Origin: Nicotiana tabacum
Taxonomy: Eukaryota; Streptophyta; Magnoliopsida; Solanales; Solanaceae
NCBI RefSeq assembly: GCF_000715075.1
Contig: NC_134097.1
Span: 130,508,997-130,572,996 of the forward strand
Reading direction: 5' to 3'
Length of the DNA: 64,000 nucleotides
The notes under the pieces: model-generated
What the model saw: the letters and a program-made list of their open reading frames with translations, nothing else
Told to the model about the DNA's origin: nothing
Databases searched by the model: none
Shown here: in pieces, positions 1-10,997 of the stretch
Layout of the letters: each line of letters begins with the position of its first letter
How positions within the stretch are numbered: the first letter of the stretch is position 1
Program-made: the position numbers and the translations under genes

Positions 1-119
1 TCAAAGTTGTTGATGAAGTCAGGAGCCCGCCTGAAGAGAGGAATGGCGAATTTATTTTCGAAGTTATTGGTTGAAGTTAGGCGCCCACCTGGATAACAAG
101 GGAATACATTTCTGTTTTT

Positions 120-1020
120 CATTTCGTGTTCTAGGCTGCCCACCAGTATAATGCGGGCATACATTTCAGTTTTTCATTTCTAGGTCGCCCACCAGTATAA
201 TGCGGGTATACATTTCTGTTTTTCATTTCATTTCTAGGTCGCCCACCAGTATAATGCGGGTATGCATTTCTGTTTTCATTTCATGTCCTAGGCTCCCACC
301 AGTATAATGTGAGAATACATTTCTGTTTTTTTATTTCATGTCCTAGGTCGCCCACCAGTATAATGCGGGTATACATTTCTGTTTTTCATTTCATGTCCTA
401 GGTCGCCCACCAGTATAATGCGGGTATGCATTTCTGTTTTTCATTTCATTTCTAGGTCTCCCACCAGTATAATGCGGGCATACATTTTAGTTTTTCATTT
501 CTAGGTCACCCACCAGTATAATGCGGGTATGCATTTCTGTTTTCATTTCATTTCTAGGTCGCCCACCAGTATAATGCGGGTATACATTTCTGTTTTTCAT
601 TTCATGTCCTAGGCGCCCACCAGTATAATGCGGGAATACATTTCTGTCTTTTCATTTCATGTCCTCGGTCGCCCACCAGTATAATGCGGGCATACCTTTC
701 AGTTTTTCATTTCATGTCCTAGGTGCCCACCAGTATAATGCGGGAATACATTTCTGTCTTTTCATTTCTGTTCTAGGTCTCCCACCAGTATAATGCGGGT
801 ATACATTTCTGTCTTTTCATTTCATGTTCTAGGTCGCCCACTAGTATAATGCGGGTATACATTTCTGTCTTTTCATTTCATGTTCTAGGTCGCCTACCAG
901 TATAATGCGGGAATACATTTCTGTCTTTTCATTTCTGTTCTAGGTCGCCCACCAGTATAATGCGGGCATACATTTCATATTTTCGCATTCAGGTGCCCAC
1001 CTGTATAACGAGAGGAATAC
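120..1020 (+). repeat. Tandem array, about 16 copies of a 49-58 bp unit
   Basis: The core 'cgcccaccagtataatgcgg' recurs about 16 times between 139 and 975, each followed by a T-rich stretch ending in 'tcctaggt' or 'ttctaggt'. Unit length varies from about 49 to 58 bp. Looser versions with the core 'gcgcccacctg' flank it on both sides (near 24, 78 and 989). The same unit occurs in only about four copies in element 2 (27765-27985). The array lies in the 3'UTR of the retrotransposon, a place known to seed plant satellites. Confidence 0.95.
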
Positions 1021-1560
1021 TTTTGAGTCTTATACTTTAGATTTTGAAATCAGTAATCCCACCGGAAGGCAGAAGGTTACAACAAGAATCCCCAGCAGGA
1101 AACAATAAAAATCCCCAGCACCGGGAAGCAGAAGGTTGCAACAAGAGGTCCCAGCACAAACTCAAGTGCATGTGTCAAAAGGAAGAAAAAGACGCATTTT
1201 GAAAGAAAGGGCATGTGAACATTAAATTATGCCCAGCATATCAAATCTGATGAAGAAAGCCGTATCCCCAGAGGAACCGCCGAAAAGCTTAATGAAGAAA
1301 GCCATGTCCCCATCGGACCGAACAAAATGATGAAAACTGGTATTCAGAAAAGCAAAGGGCCAGAAGTCTCGGAAGAAAAGCACCGGAAGAAACGCAAGCA
1401 GACAAGAAAGCAAGGCAACAAGAACAAATTGCAGTCTAGCCTAGCTTCTTGTTTTCTTTTAAGCACGGTGTAACAAGGAGATTGGTAAGCAGTGGTAATA
1501 GCATGCAACAGCAGTAACATTGCAGTCCCACGGTAGTCCCAGCTACCAAAACTTTCCAAA

Positions 1561-1602
1561 CTACATTGACCTAATTCCTGTTTAGCCCAGGATATGTAGG
1601 AA
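1561..1602 (+). ncRNA. Candidate structured RNA motif, copy E
   Basis: Outer stem CTACAT (1561-1566) pairs with ATGTAG (1594-1599). Inner hairpin TCCTG (1576-1580) pairs with CAGGA (1588-1592). The spacer between the left outer and inner arms is a one-sided bulge containing 'cctaatt'. It matches copy D of element 2 and shares its architecture with copies A, B and C. Function unknown; the structure is inferred from base pairing only. Confidence 0.5.
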
Positions 1603-1730
1603 ACCTCTGCAGCAAAGGTTCGGTCAAATCTTTTTCAAAAAATGCTTCACACGGAGTACTCGGATGGCAAAAATCGCTCACTTTATCTTTGCACGAAAAC
1701 CCTTCGTGTCTTCGGGCAAAAAGGGGCAGC

Positions 1731-4700
1731 TGTAAGCACGTGATTTTTGACCTATATGAGAATTACTCCCAAAAAATTCAAAATAAAATGATTTTCCTTG
1801 GTGTGCAATTTTGAGAATTTTTGTGACATTTTTGGATAATTATTTGTATTTGTCTGTACATGTTTATTTGTTAAATTAATAAAAAAATACAAAAATATGT
1901 CGCATTTTGCATGTAGGATTTAATTCTACAATTGTTAGTAATTAAGTTTGTTTTACAAAAAATGAAAATTATAAAAATAGGCATCTTTTGCATTTTTAGC
2001 ATTTAATGTCCAAATATACAATTTTATGCTTAATTATTACTTAATTATGCATTAATTGTTATTGGGAGTTAATTTGCGCTTTTATAACTTAATTTAGTTC
2101 TTAATAATAATTTAAGTATTTTAATAATTTAGTTTTAGAAAAATAAAAGAACAAAAGAGAGCAAAAAATAAAGAAAAATCGGATTGGGCCTCTTCTTCAA
2201 ATTCAAACCACAAACCCAAAAATTGCCCAACCTTCCCCATGACCCGGTCCATTTCAAACCGGGTCGAACTGGTCCATAACCCCAATACCCAACCCCTCTT
2301 CATTTTTCATTTTTTCCCAAAACAAAACAAAAACAAAACAAAAAAAAAGACTCAAAAAAAACCTAAACTAAAATATCCGCCCCCCACCCTTTCTTCTTCT
2401 TCTCCAAAATCTCAAAACCACCCAACTCCCATGTCTGCCCGTCACCCTTCCCCTCTAATGGCTGCCATAGCCAACCATGGCTGCTCACCTTCACACAAGC
2501 GCACAACCCCTCCATCGACCACCCTTCGCTAGTCGTCGAACAACCCATCGTCAACGAGCAACCACGAACAATCCCAGCTCGCCGCTGCGACTCCTACTTC
2601 TTATACTTCACCATTGTTGCTTCTGCTGCGTCCAGACCCAACTGCTTCTGCTTCATCTTCTCCGCCCTCACGACCACTGGATCAACACCACGACCACGTC
2701 GCACAGCCCTGCCATGGACGACCACAAGTTCGTCGACGTGAGCTGCTTCTGCGCGCAGTGTCGTCTCACAGCCCTGCCATGCTCGTCGTCTCCAAACGAC
2801 CAGCAACAACCAACTGCTTCATCTTCTTCGTCATGCTGCCTTAGCTCCGACCAACATCCATCGTTGCTCCTTCTTCTCCGGCAAGTCGATGCTACTGTGC
2901 CGCGCTGCTGCGTCTCCATTCGCGCTGCTGCTTCCTCGCCGCTGCTGCTACCCGTCTGTTGCTGCTGCGTCCTCTGCTTCTTCTGCTCCTTCTGCTGCGT
3001 CGTCCATGGCAGATCGTACTGCTGCTGCGATGCAAGCTCCATCTCATTGATTGCTGCTGTCCGTTACTTCTCCTTGTTTGTCCGTTCAAATGGTTTTGGT
3101 GCGATATTTGTTTCCGGGCAGATTTGTTTTCGTTCGAGTTCGTCGTTGGTCATTTACGGGTAGTTGGTTTAAGTTTTATTTCGTCCGTAATTTGTTTGAT
3201 ATTTTCAGATTTGAAATTAGTATAAGTTTGTTTCATTTTTCTTATTTATTTTTAGATAAAAATTGATTAGTTTAATTATAATGTTGTTAAGATTTAAGTT
3301 GAAGATTCAATTAAATATTTTTCAGTTTGTTTTATTAATTTAAAAGGATTTAATGTTAATATAAAAGAAAGTTAGTTTAAATTGTTTGAATCCGTTGTTT
3401 GTTGTAGATTAAATTCGTGTTCATTTTGTTTAAAGTTCATCTTTAATTTAGTGATTTAATGAGAAGTTATGTTTTGATTTTTAATTTTTTAATCATGTAT
3501 CTTTGTTATAATTTTATTGGAGTTAATTAAAAAAGAGCAATTGATTATTTGAAGTTTAGTGATTTGAATATGTTTATTTGTTTTATTTAAGCTTAATTCG
3601 AATTTGAATAAAACTTGCTTGTTATTGTTGTTGAAGCTTTTCATTTATGTTCATACTTTGTTTGATTGTTCTTGAATCCGAAATTAGTATAAGTTTGATT
3701 TTCTTGTTTGTTGTTTATCATTTATGATTATTTCTTCTGTTTGCTTCATGATCTTGTTTAGTTTTAATATAGAAATTATTGGTTGTAATGTTGTTAGATT
3801 TAATTTTAAGTTCAAATGATTATTGAATTTAGAAATCTGAATATACTTGTTTGTTGTTGTTGTTGTTGAATCTGAAAGTAGGTTTGTTTGTTGCTAAAAA
3901 TATTGTTCAATCAAAATTTTAGTTGTTCTTTCTTGTTCATTATTTAGTTTGAATTTGTTGTTGAAAATTGTTTAGAAATTGGTCATATTTGCTGTATTTT
4001 GGTTGAAATTAATTAGATGAATTGGTTATAGCTGATGGGGGTAGTTTGGTAAATTGCAGTACGTTCAGGGGTAAAATGGTAATTGCAATAAGGTCGGAGG
4101 GGTAGTTTAGGATTTATACATTTTGTAATTCTTTATGTTAAGCATGGGGGACAAAATGTAATGGAGTGTGGGTGATATAATTGTTTATGTTAGGCATGGG
4201 GGACAAGAGGTAATGGGTTGGGGTTTGATATATTTATTTAATGTAGTGGGGGACAAAACATTAGGTAGTGGATTTAAAAGGGGATGAGTGGGAAAATAAT
4301 GGGTTTGGTAGGAGAAAGTGGTTTATTTATTAATTGATTAAAGGGTTTTGGGATGTGATATAAATAAAAGAACATGATCAGATTTTTGGGGGACACAGAA
4401 GAGGACGGACAGATAGAGAGAGAGAGAAAAAAAAAGAGCTGAATATTTAAGAGAGAAAGAAAATTCCGAAAAATATTAAAACTTTCAAGAAAAAGAAAAG
4501 AAAAGAAAAAATACAAATAAAAAAGGGAGCTGGAAATTAGAAGAGAGTGTCGTACACACCTCACAAATATTCTGATATACGGGTTTAGAAATTAAGGGTT
4601 AAACATTAATTAGCCTTTCAAACCTGAAAATTCCCTTAGTTTCTGTCCGTTGTTTGTTGTCGGTGTTTCTGGATTTTATTTTGATTTTCAAATCTGTTCC

Positions 4701-6127
4701 TGGGTTGTTGTTGTTGTGCTGTATTGTTATTACTGCTGCTGATTCTCATCTTCATTTTCTTTTGCTTCCAATATTAGGTACACGACTGTAATACTAGCTA
4801 TTGCAAGCTAATAATGTTGAAGCATGAATACATATGAAGAATGAAATTTTGAAGTTTTAATTTCGCTTTTTTCTTTGTTCCTTCTGTTGATTGTATTTAA
4901 GTTATTTCATGTATTACTGAATAATAATTGGAATAAGAAAAAATAACATAAGTTAGTCTTTAATGAATCGGTTTGGCTAAACGGGTTAATTCACTAGTTA
5001 TGAAGGTTTCAAGATTATCAACAGTAGGTTAATCATGAATAAGTAGCTAAATTTAGCTAAGGCATGAATTTAAATTAAATTTCGTAAATTAGGCATGATT
5101 TGAGTTCAAGCAAGATTAGAAGAACGTTTAAGTCTAATAAACTTTCTAATAAGCTTTAGTAATTATGGTTAAATCTAGTTTCAAATTGTTGTGAATAATT
5201 AATCTCAATAATTTTTTTTATAACAATGCTGAGTTGTATTTGATTCTTTTGGATATTAGTTGTCGAATTTTTATTTTATTTATAATTTCGAAATTTTGAG
5301 TAAAATTCCTTTTTCATCAATATTTGTATTAATCTAGCAATTAGCATGCCATGTTTTCTTAAAATAATAAAAAAAGCTAGTAATTAATTAGGATTTTCTT
5401 TCTTTATTTTAGAGACTAATTTTAATAGAAAAATGTAGTCGCTTTAAGATTTGTCCATTTAAAATAAATGAGATGAGCCACGCTTAATAAAATGTATAGA
5501 TTGCGGGGCCCTCAATAAATGTACATTTAATTGCTTTGAATTCGGGAGGAGCCGTTTAGCAAATTTCACGGCCCTACCCAAAATAATGATACGCTAGTCG
5601 CTTTAGGCGCGTATTTAATAATGTTATCTTCTTAATTCGGGTGCGCATTTCATGCGACCCAAATCCAAATCCCAAAACATTGAATAAAAATGTGTTCCGG
5701 ATTGCGGGTGCATTTCATGGGACGTAATCCAAAGACATGTTTTAAACAATGTTCACCTTCTTGTAAAAAATAATAATAACAATTATGAAAGCGGTAAAAA
5801 GATAAAATTTGCACATAAGTTCATATTTGTATAAAATCAGATAATCAAGCCGAATATAACAGTTGAGCGACCGTGCTAGGACCACGGAACTCGGGAATGC
5901 CTAACACCTTCTCCTGGGTTAACAGAATTCCTTATCCGGATTTCTGGTTCGCAGACTGTAATACAGAGTCATTCTTTTCCTCGATTCGGGATTAAATTGG
6001 CGACTTGGGACACCCTAAATCTCCTAAGTGACGACTCTGAAATAAACAAACAAATCCCGTTTTGATTGTCCTTTAATTGGAAAAAACTTCTTGTACCCTC
6101 GCTGAGGCGGAAAAAGGAGGTGTGACA
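1731..6127 (+). repeat. 3' LTR of Tat/Ogre-like element 1 (about 4.4 kb)
   Basis: Begins TGTAAGCACGTGATTTTTG directly after the polypurine tract and ends GGAGGTGTGACA, so it has TG...CA ends. The first 540 bp and roughly the last 700 bp match the 2.5 kb LTRs of element 2 (15796-18334 and 28499-31029). The middle, 2270-5400, does not: it holds a C/T- and CTG-rich stretch (2380-3070), then AT-rich DNA. The LTR is therefore about 1.9 kb longer than its relative. Open frames at 2239-3163 are low-complexity and not supported as genes. The 5-bp target duplication cannot be tested because the other end is outside the window. Confidence 0.85.
5861..5925 (+). promoter_or_regulatory. Conserved paired-hairpin block near LTR 3' end (element 1)
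   Basis: Hairpin CCGTG (5871-5875) with CACGG (5883-5887), followed immediately by a longer stem AACTCGGGA (5888-5896) with TCCTGGGTT (5912-5920), which pairs if two G-U wobbles are allowed. The block is nearly identical in the LTRs of element 2, where the right arm is TCCCGGGTT. It probably lies in the R/U5 part of the transcript; role unknown. Confidence 0.45.
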
Positions 6128-7712
6128 CAAGGTTCTTTCCTTCAGGCAAAAGTGCAAAGATCAGAAGTGAGATAGTCACATTCAAATAGAAATCGGGGGA
6201 GTCTTTATACTCAGCTAGGGAGAGGTTTAAGGAGTTTCTAAGAGACTGTCCTCATCACAATCAGACAAATGAAGTGTTAGCTCACACATTCATAGAAGGG
6301 CTATATCCTGAGATAAAGATTGTGGTAGATGCTACAGCTGGAGGTCAAGTGTTGGAGAAAAGCTTTGATGAGATATATGCGTTATTGGACAAATTCTCCA
6401 AAAGCAATCCTGATTGGCAAGGAGAGATGGGCAGACACAAATTGCAAAAATCTGTAGGGTTCTCGAGTTAGATGTCGTCTCGGCATTATCAGTGCAGATT
6501 TCCACATTGACCAACCAAGTCAATCAAATGACCTTGGTTATTAACAAGCAACAAGCTCAACCAGTGCAATAGGTTCAATTGTTTTGAGAAGTATGTGGCG
6601 AGGGTCATACGAGCGACTTATACCCAGTTAATCCAGAGTCTATTTATTTTGTGGGTAATGCAAATAGGGGCCAGACAAACCAGTATGGGAACACCTACAA
6701 TCCTAACTGGAGGAACCACCTAAACTTCTCTTGGGGTGAAAACCAAGGTGCTAAGAATCAATATTGACCACAAGCACCTCAACAACAATATAGACCACCT
6801 CAAGCTGAGCGAAATGCAAACTCAACAAGTCACAGTGAGGAACTGATGAAGAAGTTGATGGCTAAGCAGCAAGCCCACACAGCATGATGAAGAAAGTGAT
6901 GGCTGGCCAGCAGGCCCAAGCCGCAACAATGAGAAATTTGGAGTGACAAATGGGACAACTTGCTAGTTCCCAAAATACTCGACCAATTGGAGCTCTTTCC
7001 AACGATACTAAGGCTAATCCTAAGGCATCTATTAATGTTGTGTCATTAAGGAATGGGAGACAGTTAGAAGAAGTCCAGTTGAAAAAGAGAAAACAAGTAA
7101 CCTTTAATGAGAATTCGGCCACTATATTGTCAGAATCAGAAAAACCAAAAGAGTCAGAGAAGCCAGCCGAAGAGGCGGTGGCTAAGCAAACCCCACCATT
7201 GGAGAGAGGCCATCACCTCCATTCCCTCAAAGATTGCAGAAATTGAAGGATAATGCCACGTATAAAAAGTTTCTCAATATTTTGAAGCATGTGCAAATTA
7301 ATATTCCACTGGTAGACATCCTGCAAGAAGTACCCAAATATGCAAAATACATCAAGGACATAGTGGCCAATAAAAGAAGGTTGACCGAGTTCGAGACTGT
7401 GGCACTCACTGAGGAATGTGGCTCAAGAATTCAAAGCAAGCTACCTCAGAAATTGAAGGATCCGAGTAGTTTCACTATCCAAATCTCAATTGGTAAACAT
7501 GCAGTTAGGCGAACGTTATGTGATCTTGGAGTGAGCATCAATTTGATGCTGCTATCTGTGTTCAGATAGTTGGGGTTGGGTGAGCCGCGCGCAACAACAG
7601 TAATCTTACAGTTGGTTGATCGCTCCCTTGCTCATCCTGAAGGAGTGATTGAAGATGTGTTAGTTCAAGTGGGTTCGTTCATATTCCCTACTGATTTCAT
7701 TATCTTGAACCA
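6128..7712 (+). pseudogene. Athila-like Ty3/gypsy gag-protease fragment
   Basis: Degraded coding sequence of an Athila-type element, inferred from remembered family motifs. The gag part (about 6140-6470) reads 'HTFIEGLYPEIKIVVDA' and 'YALLDKFSKSNPDWQGEMG'. After a frame change come a broken knuckle region with 'CGEGHTSDLYPVNPESIYF' and 'NTYNPNWRNHLNFSWG' (about 6590-6740). Then follows a linker and the start of the protease domain (7234-7569), with 'ISIGKHAVRRTLCDLGVSIN', where the usual D-x-G-A is D-L-G-V. Stops and frameshifts are scattered throughout. The fragment begins exactly at the end of the element 1 LTR, so that element appears to have inserted into it. RT and integrase are absent. 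Confidence 0.8.
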
Positions 7713-7882
7713 GTTCGGACGAACCTAGTAACTTTTTGCTTAGACGATATATTTGTACTAGAAAATTCATTAAATATGTATTAATACTTAATTGCGAACC
7801 CAGTAACTAACGAGCTATGGGTTCGATTGCAAATTCAAAACGCATAAACCTTAAATCATGTTTCCGCCTCTATCTCTTGTTA
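7713..7882. other. Short AT-rich junction between Athila fragment and carbonic anhydrase exons
   Basis: Nothing recognised. The phrases 'cgaacctagtaac' and 'cgaacccagtaac' occur twice (7723 and 7796), about 70 bp apart. Confidence 0.4.
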
Positions 7883-8611
7883 CATATCGAGGATGATTTA
7901 AAGGCTCTAGCCCATACAAAAGGTGTGGAAAGAAATATTGGAGTTATTGATCCAAAACAAGTGAAGTTAGGTAGCAGAAAATATTACAGATATATTGGCT
8001 CCTTGACTGTTCCTCCTTGCACTCAAGATGTTGTCTGGACTATTGTAAGAAAGGTAATTTAAAAACTCTAGCGTTCTATCTATGCTGTGATTATTCTTTT
8101 TGCCACTATCAATTTGAAGTTTAATATTCAATTTCGTTTGCTTTATATTTTCTCAGGTGAGGACTGTTACAAGAGAGCAAATGAAACTAATCGGCGAGGC
8201 TGTTCATGACGTAAGTTGCTACACTTCACCTTCGGTCCATATTTTTTTGTAACATTTTAAGATTTTGGCAAACCCTTTAAGAAATATATGATTATCCTTA
8301 ATCATAAAAATATTCGATTGAATTAAATAACTTTTTAGTTTTTGTTTTATACGTCACATTTAATTAATACTCCATTAATTGGAGTAGTAAATGTAAATTT
8401 GAAGGGGAAAAAAAGGTAAACTCTTACTTATTGTCTAAAACGTCAAATATTTCAAAATTTGTCAAAATGACTCATATTTGGTACCTTGGGTGCTAATTCT
8501 TTATTTGATCATAATTTTTTTTTGCAGGAATCTGAAACAAATTCAAGACCAGTCCAAGCAGCAAACAAACGACCGATCCGACTCTATCGACCAAATGATC
8601 CTAAAGAATAA
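7883..8611 (+). CDS. Alpha-carbonic anhydrase, last three exons (partial gene)
   Basis: C-terminal part of a plant alpha-carbonic anhydrase, a zinc enzyme that interconverts CO2 and bicarbonate and is usually secreted or in the chloroplast. Three exons are visible: about 7883-8053 ('[18 protein letters not shown]', the conserved end of the active-site pocket), 8157-8210 ('[18 protein letters not shown]') and 8528-8611 (ending '[13 protein letters not shown]' and TAA). Introns 8054-8156 and 8211-8527 have GT...AG ends and are phase 0. All three exons are open. In the family, the three zinc-binding histidines lie in exons further upstream, which are not in the window. Either the gene is cut off at about 7883, or its upstream exons lie beyond the retrotransposons at 1-7712. 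LTVPP replaces the more usual LTTPP. The exact start of the first visible exon is uncertain. Confidence 0.8.
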
Positions 8612-9262
8612 TAAAAATGATTCTACGTACAATCTTAGACGTAACTTACCATATTTATAGTTACTGTCACAATGATTTTGTTTATATACAATAAAATTGA
8701 GTTCAGTATATGAGCTAGAAATGGCCTTATCCCGTTAATGGCCGTTATCATCCATGTATTTTCATAACATGGTCGGAATTCTTTCCACAATATAGTGTAT
8801 TTCTTGGTTCTATTTATTATTTATTGAATTGTAGCAAAATAAATTAGTGGCACTTGTTCTTTGTACCAGTAGGCCTCTCATTTTCAGTCTTCGACATATT
8901 TGTCTTCATTTTTTATTCTACTAACCCCACAAAAGCAACAAATGTAGGAAAGATTCATTAATTAGAGTAAGGCAACAAGTAATTAACTATTGGACAAGAC
9001 TATGTCAAACAATTGGCAAAGCACAATATAGATTCTACTAGTCATGCATATGTTCAACAGATAGTCCATTTGTTCCTTCCAAAACTGGATTAGAAAATTT
9101 CTTTATCGTTGTTGAAGCTAGCATACATAGAGCATAATTTGTACTATTACAAAAATCAGATGTCCCCGTCACAAATTAAAATAAATAAACTAATACGCTC
9201 TAATGTTTCAACTTATCTACACTGAGAACGTACGAAATTTTTACGGCTATATGCTGATAGAG
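8612..9262. other. AT-rich 3' flank of the carbonic anhydrase exons
   Basis: Non-coding. It probably includes the 3'UTR of the carbonic anhydrase gene ('caataaaattgagttc' near 8690 could supply a polyadenylation signal). No other feature seen. Confidence 0.5.
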
Positions 9263-9440
9263 AAGGGGAGCATTCGCGGTAAAGTTGTTGTCATGTGACC
9301 AGGAGGTCACTGGTCGAGCCGTGGAAACAGCCTCTTGCAAAAATGCAAGGTAAGGCTGCGTACAATAGATCTTTCTGGTCCGGCCCTTCTCTGGACCCGC
9401 GCATATATAACGGAAATTTAGTGCACCGGTCTACTATTTT
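9263..9440 (+). mobile_element. tRNA-derived SINE, Solanaceae TS/Sol type
   Basis: A compact SINE with 'ggtaaagttgttg' as a degenerate A-box region and 'ggtcactggtcgagccgtgg' as a B-box region, the internal RNA polymerase III promoter. The conserved body follows ('aacagcctcttgcaaaaatg', 'ctgcgtacaatagat', 'tggtccggcccttctctgg', 'cttagtgcaccgg'-like end). It matches my memory of the tobacco TS / Solanaceae SolS family. The start seems to lack a few bases between 'gggagc' and the A box. A weak repeat (tatatgctgatag before, tatatgatgctag after) could be a decayed target duplication. Confidence 0.85.
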
Positions 9441-9596
9441 TTATATGATGCTAGCAGAATATTTAATTTATTTTCTTGGCTACGATATTAGGATTATTTA
9501 ATTTAAACATTTAAACCTTAACCTGAAGGTGAAAAAGTTTGACAAGAATAATTTAACAACAACATATATACCCATTATAATCTCACAAATGATAGG

Positions 9597-9872
9597 TGTA
9601 AAGGAATTACATAGATGCACTACAGTGCACTATTGTTGAGTTGGACACTAGCTAGGGACAGTTGTACATTGTAGCTAGTTAGTTGATTAATTAAGTCGGT
9701 TAGTTAGTTGTATATATTGCTAGATACAATAGCTATTTAGGCAGAGCTTCATTTTCTGTAATTGCATGTTGATCAGATTATTCTAGAAGTTGTCGATTTC
9801 TCCTTGCTCTATCTTCATTCTTCTTCTCCTCCTAATCTCTTAAGTCATGGCTGATAATCGGCCAACTTAACA
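9597..9872 (+). repeat. 5' LTR of Copia element 1
   Basis: Starts TGTAAAGGAATTAC and ends CTTAACA directly before the primer binding site. Contains a perfect palindrome TGCACTACAGTGCA-like motif near 9615-9628 and several 'agttagttg' runs. Its first 176 bp are repeated at 14462-14637. Confidence 0.9.
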
Positions 9873-9884
9873 TGGTATCAGAAC
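9873..9884 (+). other. Primer binding site of Copia element 1
   Basis: TGGTATCAGAAC directly after the LTR. This is the standard site complementary to initiator methionine tRNA in plant Copia elements, with one late mismatch. Confidence 0.85.
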
Positions 9885-10012
9885 TAACTAGCTACTAGAT
9901 TGAGGGATTTTTCACAAAATTGACAGTGAAAAACGAGGAATTCAGAGATAGTGTAGCAAGCAAACCCTATTTTTCAAATTCAATAGCGATTAAAAAGATA
10001 GTTACTGAAAAT

Positions 10013-10985
10013 ATGAGTGATACTTCAAGCGGAGTCACTGGCGGTAGCTCGATGGTGATTGACCACAATCACCCTTTATTCCTTGGTGCCGGCGACACTC
10101 CTGGCGTCGTTCAAATTGGAATTCAGCTGGTCGGAATGGAGAACTACTCGTTGTGGAGTTGATCCATGAAAGTAGCTTTGCTAGTGAAGAACATGCTATG
10201 TTTCACAGATGGCTCAGTGTGACGTGAAGATTACAGAGGAGATCTGGTGAAACAGTGGAATCGCTGTAATGCAATGGTGATTTCTGGCTTAAGAGCAATG
10301 TAAGTGCAAATTAACTCAGTGGAATTCTCTATAGTTCAAATGCATTTCATGTCTGGAATGATCTTCAGGAAAGATTTGACAAAGTTAACTTGACAAGAAT
10401 CTATCATTTGCTTCGAGCAATTTGTACACTAAAACAAGGTGTTTCACCTATTTCTGTCTACTACTCAAAAATAAAAGACCTTTGGGATGAAATGGATTCA
10501 ATTATTGCTTTTACTTCTTATAATTGTGATGAATCTAAGTAGTATGTGGTTCATCTCTGAAACCAGGGGTTACTACAGTTCCTAATAGGACTTAATGACT
10601 CATATAGCCAAGTAAGGAGTCAAACATGAGGATACCAACTCCTAGTGTAAATCAAGCATATGCTATGTTGGTGCACGATGAGAGTCAGAAAGCAACTTCT
10701 GGAATGCTAAATTTAGGGGGAAATGGTACTGAACCAACAGCCTTATTCACAACAATATGAGGCACATGAATGGGACAGGGGAATAGAAAAAATTACAATA
10801 TGTACTTTGACTATTGTAACATGAAAGGACACAACAGTGACAATTGCTTCAAGCTGATGAAATGTGAGGTTTGTCAGATCAAAGGTCAGACGAAAGAGAA
10901 CTGCTATAAGGTGATAGGATATCGAGTTGATTTCAAAGGAAAAAAGGTCAACTTGGTGAATGTAGGGGAAGATTATGGTTAGCAG
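10013..10985 (+). pseudogene. Copia element 1 gag remnant
   Basis: Gag of a Copia element. The first reading frame starts with ATG at 10013 (MSDTSSGVTGG...) and contains 'GMENYSLWS', the typical N-terminal gag motif, followed at once by TGA where the family has arginine (a likely CGA to TGA change). The remainder continues with several more stops. The final open part (10770-10982) has the zinc knuckle 'CNMKGHNSDNC' and a second cysteine cluster 'CEVCQIKGQTKENC'. Not functional. Confidence 0.8.
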
Positions 10986-10997
10986 TCAGTTGGTCAC

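Larger units (their letters stand above)
1..1730 (+). mobile_element. 3' untranslated end of Tat/Ogre-like Ty3/gypsy element 1 (5' part outside window)
   Basis: Internal 3' end of a long LTR retrotransposon whose coding part lies left of the window. It holds a tandem array, then a non-coding stretch (about 1030-1730) that matches 28000-28498 of element 2 closely, including the phrases around 'ccccagcaggaaacaa' and 'cggtgtaacaaggag'. It ends in a purine-rich polypurine tract at about 1718-1730, directly before the LTR start at 1731. No convincing reading frame is present. Assignment to the Tat/Ogre lineage rests on the gag of the sister element at 15796-31029 and on the long repeat-bearing 3'UTR, which is known for that lineage. 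Confidence 0.8.

Noticed and set aside
2239..3266. Overlapping open frames on both strands, up to 228 codons
   Set aside because: They lie inside the 4.4 kb LTR in C/T- and CTG-rich low-complexity DNA and have no recognisable domain.
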